A stretch of DNA of 24,732 bases from an uncultured Muribaculaceae bacterium. Its GTDB lineage: Bacteria > Bacteroidota > Bacteroidia > Bacteroidales > Muribaculaceae. The notes beneath the pieces are model-generated. The model worked only from the letters and a program-made list of their open reading frames with translations. It did no database searches and had not been told where the DNA came from. Of this stretch, positions 16,654 through 24,732 are shown piece after piece. Made by a program: the position numbers and the translations under genes. The DNA is taken from the NCBI GenBank assembly GCA_910577465.1, contig CAJTMM010000022.1:20236-44967 (forward strand), in the 5' to 3' direction. Every line of letters begins with the position of its first letter. Within the stretch, counting starts at the first letter, position 1.

Positions 16654-16692
16654 ATTGTGACTGAAACCGCACTATGCGGCTTCAGTCACAAT
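16654..16692 (+). terminator. Intergenic hairpin between the Ig lipoprotein and the first GH85 gene
   Basis: ATTGTGACTGAA and TTCAGTCACAAT form a 12-bp stem, then after one A-C mismatch CCGC/GCGG add four more pairs around a 5-nt loop. It begins 7 nt after the stop codon. No T-run follows, so it may act as a leaky terminator or a 3'-end protecting stem rather than a full stop. Confidence 0.55.
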
Positions 16693-16735
16693 TAATTGCT
16701 ATAATAATCAATCACTTACCAATAAAATCATTCAC

Positions 16736-19700
16736 ATGAAAACAAAGTTACTCTTGTTTGCCGGAATGGGGACGATAGCCTTGGGAGCTGCTGCACAGCA
16801 ACTTCAGGAGGGTTATGTCACGTTTCCCGAATCCGGGTCATTGCACACTTACATTCCAGCGTGGAATGGTGGCAATGGAAAAATCACTATCAACAATCAG
16901 GAATGGGAGGATGAAGAGTTCTTCATTTCGCGTGTAAAACCGAAAACTCGATTCTATAATCGTCAGACACAGGTTTATACCACCATTAATGACGCTAATG
17001 ACAAACGTTATGTCAATTGGGTGCCAATCGGTGAACCCGAATATAACGCCGTGCCCAATGCATTGTTTGATAGCGACGTGTTCAGTATGTGGAGCTATGT
17101 TGACCACTATGGCAACTGGACCAGCCCCTACGGTTGGGTACCCGCTGCGTTCTCTGATATAGCCCATAAGAATGGTGTCGCCGTTTCAGGTGTCGCTTCA
17201 GTGCCGTTCGGTTCTATTTCATCCGGATGGAGAACCTGTTTTACAGGTATGTCGGGTTTGAGTGCCGATGCTGTGGGTAAGTTCCTTTACTACCATGGTG
17301 TGGACGGTCTTGGCTACAATTCAGAATGGAGTGCCTACAACCCTACCGGATTGGCTGCGTTGCATAATAGTCTTAAAACGTATATGGCAGGCAAGAATCC
17401 ACTGTTTGAAAACATGTGGTATGCCGGTACTACCTACAGTAGTGGCTGTTCGTTTGACAGTAGAATAAGTACTTATAAGGAAATATTTGAAGGTTCGTCG
17501 CTGTTCCTTAACTATAACTGGGCAGGTCGGTCATGGTTTACCAATTCTGAAATTTCCAAGGATATTGCAGATATGGGCAAGTCCTCATTCCTGATTTATG
17601 CCGGTGGTGACCAGGAGGGTGACAAGACCGGAGGTAATTTTGTGGCGCTCAATAATGTCAATGTCTCCATTGGTATATGGGGTTCGCACCGTCACAATAT
17701 GTTCTGGCAAGGACGTAATGCCAACGGTTCAATCCCTGAAAACCAGCAGCGTCTTTACCTCAATACTTGCGAGCGCTGGTACACTAACTGGGAGCGCAAT
17801 CCCGCCATACGTCACGCTGTCAATAATGCTCCCGGCTTCCGTCCTTACGATGGCTGGTGCGGTATCTCATCTATGATGAGTGCGCGTTCGGTACTGAGCT
17901 GGAACGTGAATACCGAGCCTTTCTACACATTCTTCAACATAGGCAACGGTCGCTTCTTCAACTGGCATGGCAACCGCGTGAGCGACAATCCCTGGTACAG
18001 CATAGGTATCCAGGACTATCTGCCCACATGGCGTTGGTGGTTCGCCCCCTCATTCATGGATGGCAATGTCACTGCCGGAAGCACTAATCTTGCTGCCGAC
18101 TTCACATGGGACGATGCCTACTTTGGCGGCTCATGTGTTAAGGTGGAGGGTAGCACAACAGAAGAGTATCTGCACCTGTTCAAGACCGATTTCATAGTGC
18201 CCAACGGAAAAATACGAGTTGCGTATAAACTTCTGGAAGGTTCTGCCGATATAGAGTTGGTTACTTCCAATATCGAAGCACCCAGAGAGGTGTACATGAC
18301 ATATCCCATGCTTACCACAGCCGGTTCCGCCGATGCTATCGACAAGACATTCAATGACGGTGCCGATAGCTGGAGCGTGGTTGAGTTTGAAGTCAACGCT
18401 GCTGACTATAGCTCGAAAAAGAAAATGGCTGTAATAGCCTTGCACTTTAAGAATGCCAAGAACATGAAGCTGCTTCTCGGTGAGCTGTCAGTGGTAAAAT
18501 CTTCGGCTTACACCACCCCGGCTGCTCCTCAGATCACCAAGAGCAAGGTGTTGAGCAACAATTACTCCGGTGTTGACGGCAAGATTATCTGGTCTATGCC
18601 CAATACCAAGGCTGTAGGCGAACCTGTCTACAACTCCGATGTCAAGGCTTCGATGTATAAGGTATATGCACGCGAAGAGGGTCAAGAACCTGTATTCCTC
18701 GGTGCCACCACTTCATGGGCTGCAATCGGCTTCCGTGCACCCAACACCGATTCGGGCAAGAAGATTCAGTACGGTGTGAGCGCAGTATCGCTTGATACCC
18801 GCAGTGAGAGTGCCATCACCTGGGGTGATCTCCTTGCCAAGGGTGAGTATAATCAGAGCGATGAAATCACCATCGACAAGACTACTATCAAGCCCAATGA
18901 ATCGTTCCTGATTTCGTATGTCGACCCACGTCACACCTCATCGACATGGAAGCTCAAGAACAGTGCAGGTCAGGTAGTGGCTCAGTCCAGTGGTCTGGAA
19001 CTCAGTGTGCCTGACGGTTTGAGCGACCTTGGCGGTTACGATTTGTATATTGACGAAGGTACTGCAAATGCCCGCGTACTTGGTTACTATGTACAGGTTT
19101 CATCAGAAGAGATAGGTGCTATACCTCAAGTGCTTAGCCTTACCCATAACGACAATACCGTTACCGAAAATTCGTCGGATGTGAATATCACTCTCACCGA
19201 TACACCCTCCCTTGGTTATACCGGTCGTGCTGCCGATGGTTCGGCATCGCGCGGTATTAAGGCGATAAATGGCTATATGATAGGTTGCAACTCCGCAGAT
19301 GTGGATGTTACTGCCAATAAATCATTCTCTGTAGCCGGATGGTTGCGTTTCGACGAGTTCCCCGAATCTGATTTCACACTTCTCAATATCAGTAACCTGG
19401 CAGGTGGATGGCCTCAGTCCAACTGGGGCTGGATGTGGTGTGCATTGGATCCTAATGGAGTATTTGACCTGGTGTTCCGTGGTGCGGAATCTGATAGCAG
19501 TTCTCCCGGTGAGTTGCACTACAAGTTGCCTAACACACGTCTGCAGGCAGGTATGTGGACACACTTGGCTTTCGTGTTCGAATACAATTCTTCTAAGACC
19601 GCATTCCGCTGCTATGTATATGTCAACGGTATCAAGCAGGAAACCACTTGGTGGCAGTATTCCGTAGGCAACCAGGCAAATCAAGGCAATAAGTACTCCG

Positions 19701-20536
19701 ACATGACCACTGACGATTGGTGTCAGGGACAAAGCTATGCTCTTCCCGGTGCTATGGATATCTATTTCTTCGGTCCTAAGCATGAAGGTTCGGCTGTAGA
19801 CGGTGTCATGGATGACTTGCAGATCTGGAATAAGGCTATGACTGCCGAGGATGTGAAAACATCTATGAACGGTTTCACTGCCGATAATATCCCCTCGGGT
19901 GTACAGTGTGTATGGTTCTTCGAGGATGATGCCAATAGCGACAAGAGCTACTCGTCGCTCGGTGCACTCACCGGTAAGAAAGGTTTCTGCTATGACTGGG
20001 AAACTGTAAATAATTCTAAGGTCCGCGTTTACCGTGATCCTATCTTCGAGCCCGGTTCACCTTTCCTCTCGGGTACCGCTTATCCTGTGGTGACCACTCC
20101 GCAGTGGAGCGATACTGACCGTCGCACTCAGTTCTTGGGCGAAGGTTCAGACACCGCAGGTAATGCTACCGCATCGTTTAAGAACGCAGGCGACCACCAG
20201 GTGACCCTTACATTGACCAATAACTACGGCTCACATTCAGCCAACTATCCGGTATTTACCGTGGAAGACCAGTTGGGTGCTATCGATGGTGTGGTTGCCG
20301 ACGGATCGGATGTAAATGCCTATACAGTCGATAAGGTTCTGTTTGTACAATTCGCAGCCGACGGACAGTACAATGTAGAGGTTTACAATACCTCCGGTAT
20401 GCTTGCCGCCGCCGAACGCACCAATGCAGTGGCAGGACAGTATGCCCGTATCAACCTTGGTACCCCCGGTGTTTACATCGTCAAGGTAGTGAAAGATGGC
20501 AAGGAGCTTCGTTCTTTGAAAGTACTCAATAAGTAA
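16736..20536 (+). CDS. Secreted GH85-type endo-beta-N-acetylglucosaminidase, multidomain (copy 1)
   Basis: A 1266-residue protein with a signal peptide (about 1-20) and no lipobox. The GH85 catalytic domain spans about 40-435. The Asn-x-Glu pair is N195 and E197 in DGLGYNSEW, and LFLNYNW (256-262) is another family-typical segment. A beta-sandwich with FTWDDAYFGGSCVKVEG follows (456-472), then an Fn3-like domain (595-700), an Ig-like domain (708-790), a LamG-like domain (about 826-1045), a PKD-like domain (1122-1177) and a C-terminal domain (1195-1266) resembling the type IX sorting signal (YNVEVYNTSGM ... GVYIVKVVKDG). GH85 enzymes cut the GlcNAc-beta-1,4-GlcNAc core of N-glycans, leaving one GlcNAc on the protein. 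Parts of the gene are nearly identical to copy 2. The exact glycan class is not visible. Confidence 0.88.
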   Translation: MKTKLLLFAGMGTIALGAAAQQLQEGYVTFPESGSLHTYIPAWNGGNGKITINNQEWEDEEFFISRVKPKTRFYNRQTQVYTTINDANDKRYVNWVPIGEPEYNAVPNALFDSDVFSMWSYVDHYGNWTSPYGWVPAAFSDIAHKNGVAVSGVASVPFGSISSGWRTCFTGMSGLSADAVGKFLYYHGVDGLGYNSEWSAYNPTGLAALHNSLKTYMAGKNPLFENMWYAGTTYSSGCSFDSRISTYKEIFEGSSLFLNYNWAGRSWFTNSEISKDIADMGKSSFLIYAGGDQEGDKTGGNFVALNNVNVSIGIWGSHRHNMFWQGRNANGSIPENQQRLYLNTCERWYTNWERNPAIRHAVNNAPGFRPYDGWCGISSMMSARSVLSWNVNTEPFYTFFNIGNGRFFNWHGNRVSDNPWYSIGIQDYLPTWRWWFAPSFMDGNVTAGSTNLAADFTWDDAYFGGSCVKVEGSTTEEYLHLFKTDFIVPNGKIRVAYKLLEGSADIELVTSNIEAPREVYMTYPMLTTAGSADAIDKTFNDGADSWSVVEFEVNAADYSSKKKMAVIALHFKNAKNMKLLLGELSVVKSSAYTTPAAPQITKSKVLSNNYSGVDGKIIWSMPNTKAVGEPVYNSDVKASMYKVYAREEGQEPVFLGATTSWAAIGFRAPNTDSGKKIQYGVSAVSLDTRSESAITWGDLLAKGEYNQSDEITIDKTTIKPNESFLISYVDPRHTSSTWKLKNSAGQVVAQSSGLELSVPDGLSDLGGYDLYIDEGTANARVLGYYVQVSSEEIGAIPQVLSLTHNDNTVTENSSDVNITLTDTPSLGYTGRAADGSASRGIKAINGYMIGCNSADVDVTANKSFSVAGWLRFDEFPESDFTLLNISNLAGGWPQSNWGWMWCALDPNGVFDLVFRGAESDSSSPGELHYKLPNTRLQAGMWTHLAFVFEYNSSKTAFRCYVYVNGIKQETTWWQYSVGNQANQGNKYSDMTTDDWCQGQSYALPGAMDIYFFGPKHEGSAVDGVMDDLQIWNKAMTAEDVKTSMNGFTADNIPSGVQCVWFFEDDANSDKSYSSLGALTGKKGFCYDWETVNNSKVRVYRDPIFEPGSPFLSGTAYPVVTTPQWSDTDRRTQFLGEGSDTAGNATASFKNAGDHQVTLTLTNNYGSHSANYPVFTVEDQLGAIDGVVADGSDVNAYTVDKVLFVQFAADGQYNVEVYNTSGMLAAAERTNAVAGQYARINLGTPGVYIVKVVKDGKELRSLKVLNK
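17885..18049 (+). repeat. Near-identical block A in GH85 copy 1
   Basis: Aligns without gaps to 21895-22059 (offset 4010), with 9 differences in 165 nt by hand count. It encodes residues from about 384 to 438, including GNGRFFNWHGNRVSDNPW. The flanking sequence is much more diverged. Confidence 0.85.
18311..18840 (+). repeat. Near-identical block B in GH85 copy 1
   Basis: Aligns without gaps to 22321-22850, with 33 differences in 530 nt by hand count (about 94% identity). It covers the end of the beta-sandwich and the Fn3-like domain. Divergence rises sharply just after the block. Confidence 0.85.
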
Positions 20537-20555
20537 AAGTTCTCCTTACTGATAT

Positions 20556-20594
20556 AAAAAGGAGCGCATATTATGGTATGTGCTCCTTTTTTTT
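20556..20594 (+). terminator. Rho-independent terminator between the two GH85 genes
   Basis: AAAAAGGAGCGCATA (20556-20570), loop TTATGG, and TATGTGCTCCTTTTT (20577-20591) form a 15-bp stem with one G-U pair, followed by a T-run to 20594. This is the strongest terminator in the window, 20 nt after the copy 1 stop. Confidence 0.88.
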
Positions 20595-20597
20595 CAG

Positions 20598-20605
20598 TAT
20601 ATTTG
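20598..20605 (+). promoter_or_regulatory. Possible own promoter of GH85 copy 2
   Basis: TATATTTG matches TAnnTTTG, 45 nt before the ATG at 20650 and directly after the terminator. No -33 TTG is seen at the expected place. It would give copy 2 a short leader and expression partly independent of copy 1. Confidence 0.4.
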
Positions 20606-20649
20606 TTGTGTGAATCTTATTTAAAATTCAAATACATTAAATCAATTCA

Positions 20650-23600
20650 ATGAAAAAAGTATTTCTATTAGTCGGTGTGACTGCGATCGGCATTTCGGCA
20701 GGTGCGCAGCGACTCACCACCGATTACATCCAATGGCCCGCTTCCGAAAAATTGCCTGATTATATCAAGGCATGGAATGGTGGCGAGGGAACCATTCAAG
20801 TTAATGGTTCGGAGTGGGAAGATGAGGAATTCTTCACCTCCCGTGTTAAACCTAAGGCGCGTTTCTATAATCAGGCAACGCAGGTCTATCCCGAAATTAC
20901 GCAATATTTCTATGACGAGGAAAAGAAACTAGGAGTCGGTACGGATAAGCGTGTCCTTAACTGGGTGCCTATAGGCGATCCTGACTTCAACGCTCTTCCC
21001 GACGGTGCTTTTGACCGTGAGGTGTTCAGTATGTGGAGCTATATGGACCATTGGGGTAACTGGACAGCCCCTTACGGATGGGTGATAGGTGCGTTTGCCG
21101 ACGCATGTCACAAAAACGGTGTGGCTACATCGGGCGTGGCATCTGTGCCTTTCGGTTCTATATCCTCCTCATGGCGTGAGGCATTTACCGGAATGGGCGG
21201 AATCGAAACGGATAAGATAGGTAAATTCCTATACTATCACGGTGTAGACGGTCTGGGATATAACTCCGAATGGTCAGGATATGCTCCCACTACCCATCTT
21301 GTATCTATGCATAAAGCCCTTTATGAGTATATGGGCGATTCGATTATGGTAGATGGCAAGAAGAAAGTGAACCCTCATGCCAATCCTCTGTTCGAGAACA
21401 TGTGGTACGGCGGTACCACGGATGGCGGTGGCTGTTCGTTTGATACCGGTGTGGGCACTACAGGCAACAATGCCCAGATATTCGAAGGCTCTTCTATATT
21501 CCTGAACTACAACTGGGCGCGAGGAACGTATGAGGAATCTTCAGTGGCATACGCCAAAAGCGTTAATCGTAATCCGTTCCATATCTATGCCGGATACAAT
21601 ATGCAAGGCGGCGAGCCCGGTCCGAATGTGTCATCCAATAAGGGAAATTTCGCATACGTAAAGAATTTCCAGTACTCGATAGGTCATTGGGGTGCCCACA
21701 GCACCAATATGGTGTGGCCGGCTCGTACTGCCAACGGTAGTAGCGATGCCGCTAAACAGGCGACTTATCAGAAGATGATAGAGCAATGGTATTCTAATGG
21801 CAACCGGAATCCGGCAATAAAGATTACCCCCAAGGATGTTACCAACTTTTCTCCGAATGACAATTTCCATGGTCTTTCAGCAATGGTAAGCGCTCGTTCG
21901 GTGCTGAGCTGGAACGTGAATACCGAGCCTTTCTACACATTTTTCAACATAGGCAACGGCCGCTTCTTCAACTGGCATGGCAACCGCGTGAGCGACAATC
22001 CCTGGTACAATATCGGTGTTCAGGATTATCTGCCCACATGGCGTTGGTGGTTCGCCCCCACGTTCATGAATAGTGATGTCACTGCCGGCAGCACACGTCT
22101 TTCTGCCGAATTTACATGGGACGATGCCTACTTCGGTGGCTCATGTGTTAAGGTCGAGGGAAGTACCTCCGACGAATATCTGCACCTGTTCAAGACTAAC
22201 TTTGTAGTACCTAAGGGTAAAATCCGTGTTGCCTACAAGCTGTTGGAAGGTTCTGCCGATATAGAGTTAGTGACATCGAATGCCAAGTCCCCCAAAACGG
22301 TGTCCAAGACCTACTCCTTGCTTACCACAGCCGGTTCTGCCGATGCTATCGACAAGACATTCAATGAAGGTGCCGATAGCTGGAGCGTGGTTGAGTTTGA
22401 CGTCAAAGCTACTGACTATAGCTCGACCGATAGAATGGCTGTAATAGCCTTGCACTTTAAGAATGCCAAGAACATGAAGGTGCTTCTCGGAGAGCTGTCA
22501 GTGGTAAAATCCTCGGCTTACACCACCCCGGCTGCTCCTCAGATTACCAAGAGCAAGGTGTTGAGCAACAATTACTCCGGTATCGACGGCAAGATTATCT
22601 GGTCTATGCCCAATACCAAGGCTGTAGGTGAACCTGTCTACAACTCCGATGTCAAGGCTTCGATGTATAAGGTGTATGCACGCGAAGAGGGCGGTATGCC
22701 TGTGTTCCTCGGAGCCACCACTTCATGGGCTGCAATCGGTTTCCGTGCACCCAACACCGATTCGGGCAAGAAGATTCAGTACGGTGTGAGCGCAGTATCG
22801 CTTGATACCCGCAATGAGAGTGCCATCACCTGGGGTGAACTCCTTGATAAAGGTGAATATGTTACTGATGAAAATATCACTATCAACAAGAATGTAATAA
22901 AAACCAACGAGTCGTTTGAACTCAGCTATGTCGATTCAAACCACGCCGCTGCGACTTGGACACTTACCGATGACTCAGGCAATGAAGTATGGTCGGGTTC
23001 GGGTGTTACAGTGGTATGCCCCGGTTTGCCTTCACTCGGTTCGTATGATTTGACTGTAACCTGCAATGGCAATACTACGGAATATCCGTCGTATATAGCG
23101 ATCTCAAGCGACGCTGTAGGTGCCCTTCCTGAAATCAAGACACTTTCAATAGGCGATAAGGTAGTGGATGAAACAGCAACGTCAGCACCTGTAGAAATCA
23201 AGGTCAACGAACCGCTTACATTTGCCTATACCGGTCGTGTGGCTGATGGAGCCGCTTCCCGCGGTATCGATCTTCACGAAGGTCTGTTTGGTGTTAATGT
23301 AGGAGAGTTGCAGATGGAAAGCAACAAATCGTTCTCAGTAGCGTTCTGGACCAAGCTTACCAGTCTGCCCGAGCCTATGGCAAACTTCATTACCATAGAA
23401 GACCGTTGCGGTGCCGGATGGCCTAACCGCTACTGGGATTACTTCTGGTCACGTATCACTCCCGAAGGTAAATTCAACGGTCGCCTGATAGAGACTTGTT
23501 GGGCAATGAATATGTCCGGTTCAGATTCAGGTATGCGTATGCACTACGGCTTCAATGACACGAAGCTCAATCTCAATGCCTGGACTCATATCGCTGTGGT

Positions 23601-24684
23601 GTTTGAGTATGATAATAATGCCAATGTGCGTATGAAGTTCTATGTCAACGGAGTGCAGCAGATGGTATCATATTACTCTTATCTTGATAAGGAAGCCGCC
23701 AATACGGCTATAGCCAAGACCGGTGTCGGTGGTGACAATGGTAACTGGGACCGCTATGATGCATTGGCTGCGGCTGCCGGCAGCAATGGTGGCAGCAATG
23801 TGCTGAATCCTCCCATGAAGCCCTGTCAGAACCCGATTGGTGCCGCACGTTGGATTTCGTTCGGCGGTAATGCGTCGTCACGTAGCGTTGCAGCTCTTGA
23901 TGGTGTGATTGACGATTTCCAGGTATGGGGCAAGGCTATGACCGACGAGGAAGTGGCTGCATCCATGGCAGGTCTGGATGGAAATAATCTTCCTGCCGAT
24001 GTGCTTGGCTTCTGGAGTCTTGAAGATGAACCTATCGTGGAAACAGTGACATTGAATATCGATGGAACTTCCAAAAATGTGGACATGTACAAGTTTACCG
24101 GTAAAGTTGGTGCCAATGCCAAGAACAAGTCTCCTAAGGCTATGCGCTTCAATTATATCGATGACTGTGCCGGTGTTGACGGCTCGGAAGCCCCGATGTT
24201 TACCTCCGGGTCTCCGTTTATACCCGGCGAGGCTTTCCCCATCGTAACCAAGCCCACCTGGAGCACCAAACGTGCTACGGTACTCGGTGATGGTAATGAT
24301 ACGGAAGGTTCCGCTACCATAGAGTGGGCTAAGCCCGGTGATTATGCCGTTACACTCACGCTTAACAATGGTCACGGTGAAGTATCCAAGGACTATCCTG
24401 TGGTTAAAGTAGCTGAGACGTTAAGCGCTATAGAGGGTATTGGCAATGATGGTGCCGAGTTTACTACTTATACCATTGATGATGCTCTGTTTGTAGAGTT
24501 CGGTGCCGATGGCGAGTACAGCCTTGAGGTGTACAATATGTCAGGCATGCTGATAGCTTCCAAGCAGGTCGCTGTAGTGGCAGGACAGAATGCCCAGGTG
24601 TCTCTTGCTAATGCGGGGGTTTATTTGGTGCGTGTGGCTAAGGATGGCAAGCTTTTGCGTACTGTGAAGGTTATCCGCAAGTAA
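20650..24684 (+). CDS. Secreted GH85-type endo-beta-N-acetylglucosaminidase, multidomain (copy 2)
   Basis: A 1344-residue paralogue of the preceding protein with the same domain order: signal peptide (about 1-19), GH85 catalytic domain with the Asn-x-Glu pair N205 and E207 in DGLGYNSEW, beta-sandwich, Fn3-like, Ig-like, LamG-like, PKD-like and a type IX-like C-terminal domain (about 1265-1344, YSLEVYNMSGM ... GVYLVRVAKDG). It differs by small insertions in the catalytic domain (near 85-98 and 225-240) and a larger one in the LamG-like region (Gly/Ala/Asn-rich, roughly 1030-1060). These could alter glycan specificity or the binding surface. It follows a strong terminator and a possible -7 element. 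It is complete, ending 48 nt before the window edge, so further locus genes may follow. Confidence 0.88.
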   Translation: MKKVFLLVGVTAIGISAGAQRLTTDYIQWPASEKLPDYIKAWNGGEGTIQVNGSEWEDEEFFTSRVKPKARFYNQATQVYPEITQYFYDEEKKLGVGTDKRVLNWVPIGDPDFNALPDGAFDREVFSMWSYMDHWGNWTAPYGWVIGAFADACHKNGVATSGVASVPFGSISSSWREAFTGMGGIETDKIGKFLYYHGVDGLGYNSEWSGYAPTTHLVSMHKALYEYMGDSIMVDGKKKVNPHANPLFENMWYGGTTDGGGCSFDTGVGTTGNNAQIFEGSSIFLNYNWARGTYEESSVAYAKSVNRNPFHIYAGYNMQGGEPGPNVSSNKGNFAYVKNFQYSIGHWGAHSTNMVWPARTANGSSDAAKQATYQKMIEQWYSNGNRNPAIKITPKDVTNFSPNDNFHGLSAMVSARSVLSWNVNTEPFYTFFNIGNGRFFNWHGNRVSDNPWYNIGVQDYLPTWRWWFAPTFMNSDVTAGSTRLSAEFTWDDAYFGGSCVKVEGSTSDEYLHLFKTNFVVPKGKIRVAYKLLEGSADIELVTSNAKSPKTVSKTYSLLTTAGSADAIDKTFNEGADSWSVVEFDVKATDYSSTDRMAVIALHFKNAKNMKVLLGELSVVKSSAYTTPAAPQITKSKVLSNNYSGIDGKIIWSMPNTKAVGEPVYNSDVKASMYKVYAREEGGMPVFLGATTSWAAIGFRAPNTDSGKKIQYGVSAVSLDTRNESAITWGELLDKGEYVTDENITINKNVIKTNESFELSYVDSNHAAATWTLTDDSGNEVWSGSGVTVVCPGLPSLGSYDLTVTCNGNTTEYPSYIAISSDAVGALPEIKTLSIGDKVVDETATSAPVEIKVNEPLTFAYTGRVADGAASRGIDLHEGLFGVNVGELQMESNKSFSVAFWTKLTSLPEPMANFITIEDRCGAGWPNRYWDYFWSRITPEGKFNGRLIETCWAMNMSGSDSGMRMHYGFNDTKLNLNAWTHIAVVFEYDNNANVRMKFYVNGVQQMVSYYSYLDKEAANTAIAKTGVGGDNGNWDRYDALAAAAGSNGGSNVLNPPMKPCQNPIGAARWISFGGNASSRSVAALDGVIDDFQVWGKAMTDEEVAASMAGLDGNNLPADVLGFWSLEDEPIVETVTLNIDGTSKNVDMYKFTGKVGANAKNKSPKAMRFNYIDDCAGVDGSEAPMFTSGSPFIPGEAFPIVTKPTWSTKRATVLGDGNDTEGSATIEWAKPGDYAVTLTLNNGHGEVSKDYPVVKVAETLSAIEGIGNDGAEFTTYTIDDALFVEFGADGEYSLEVYNMSGMLIASKQVAVVAGQNAQVSLANAGVYLVRVAKDGKLLRTVKVIRK
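21895..22059 (+). repeat. Near-identical block A in GH85 copy 2
   Basis: Partner of 17885-18049 at a constant offset of 4010 nt. The differences are mostly single bases, and most of the first 115 nt are identical, including third codon positions. Confidence 0.85.
22321..22850 (+). repeat. Near-identical block B in GH85 copy 2
   Basis: Partner of 18311-18840. The intervening stretch (22060-22320) is only about 78% identical to copy 1 by hand count, so identity falls and rises again along the gene. Confidence 0.85.
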
Positions 24685-24732
24685 TTGTAAGACCAAAACA
24701 GATTTATTATTAGCAGCGGCGGTGTGTCGATC

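Noticed and set aside
1..24732. CRISPR arrays, tRNA or rRNA genes, insertion sequences, phage genes
   Set aside because: No regularly spaced repeats, cloverleaf-like genes, transposase or integrase motifs were seen in reading the window; the only long repeats are the paralogous GH85 blocks.

Overview
The window looks like a chromosomal segment of a gut Bacteroidales bacterium, most likely Muribaculaceae or a near relative (inference). The reasons are a SusC/SusD pair, Bacteroidetes-type -7 promoter elements (TAnnTTTG), lipoproteins with acidic residues just after the lipobox cysteine, and roughly even base composition. No tRNA, rRNA, CRISPR array, insertion sequence or integrase was seen.

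Left part (1-8694), mostly housekeeping. On the minus strand a DUF4369-type lipoprotein gene precedes a yifB/comM-like AAA+ ATPase gene that runs off the left edge. Divergent to them is an outer-membrane phospholipase A gene (pldA). It converges on a five-gene minus-strand operon: dtd, a MazG-like pyrophosphohydrolase gene, deoC, a GYF_2-CD225 membrane protein gene and a DUF2752 gene. Several junctions in it overlap or nearly touch. A GH123/DUF4091-type glycosidase gene diverges from dtd and converges on rlmN across a long perfect hairpin.

Middle (8695-9506), a 0.8 kb region with no convincing protein gene. It holds an 18-bp palindrome, a well-formed promoter (TTG, 19 nt, TAACTTTG), about 285 nt with five consecutive small hairpins, and a good Rho-independent terminator. 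This is a candidate structured non-coding RNA. The susC promoter and leader follow.

Right part (9507-24684), a polysaccharide utilisation locus: susC, susD, a surface lipoprotein with Ig-like domains, and two tandem genes for very large secreted endo-beta-N-acetylglucosaminidases of the GH85 type. Each enzyme combines a catalytic domain, a beta-sandwich, an Fn3-like domain, an Ig-like domain, a LamG-like domain, a PKD-like domain and a C-terminal domain resembling the type IX secretion sorting signal. The inferred pathway is that the two enzymes release N-glycans from host or dietary glycoproteins at the cell surface, SusD and the Ig-domain lipoprotein bind the released glycan, and SusC imports it. 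No exo-glycosidases or dedicated regulator for the locus are inside the window.

The strongest leads are the candidate ncRNA before susC, the mosaic near-identity between the two GH85 genes (suggesting gene conversion), and the pairing of apparent type IX cargo enzymes with a SusCD locus.
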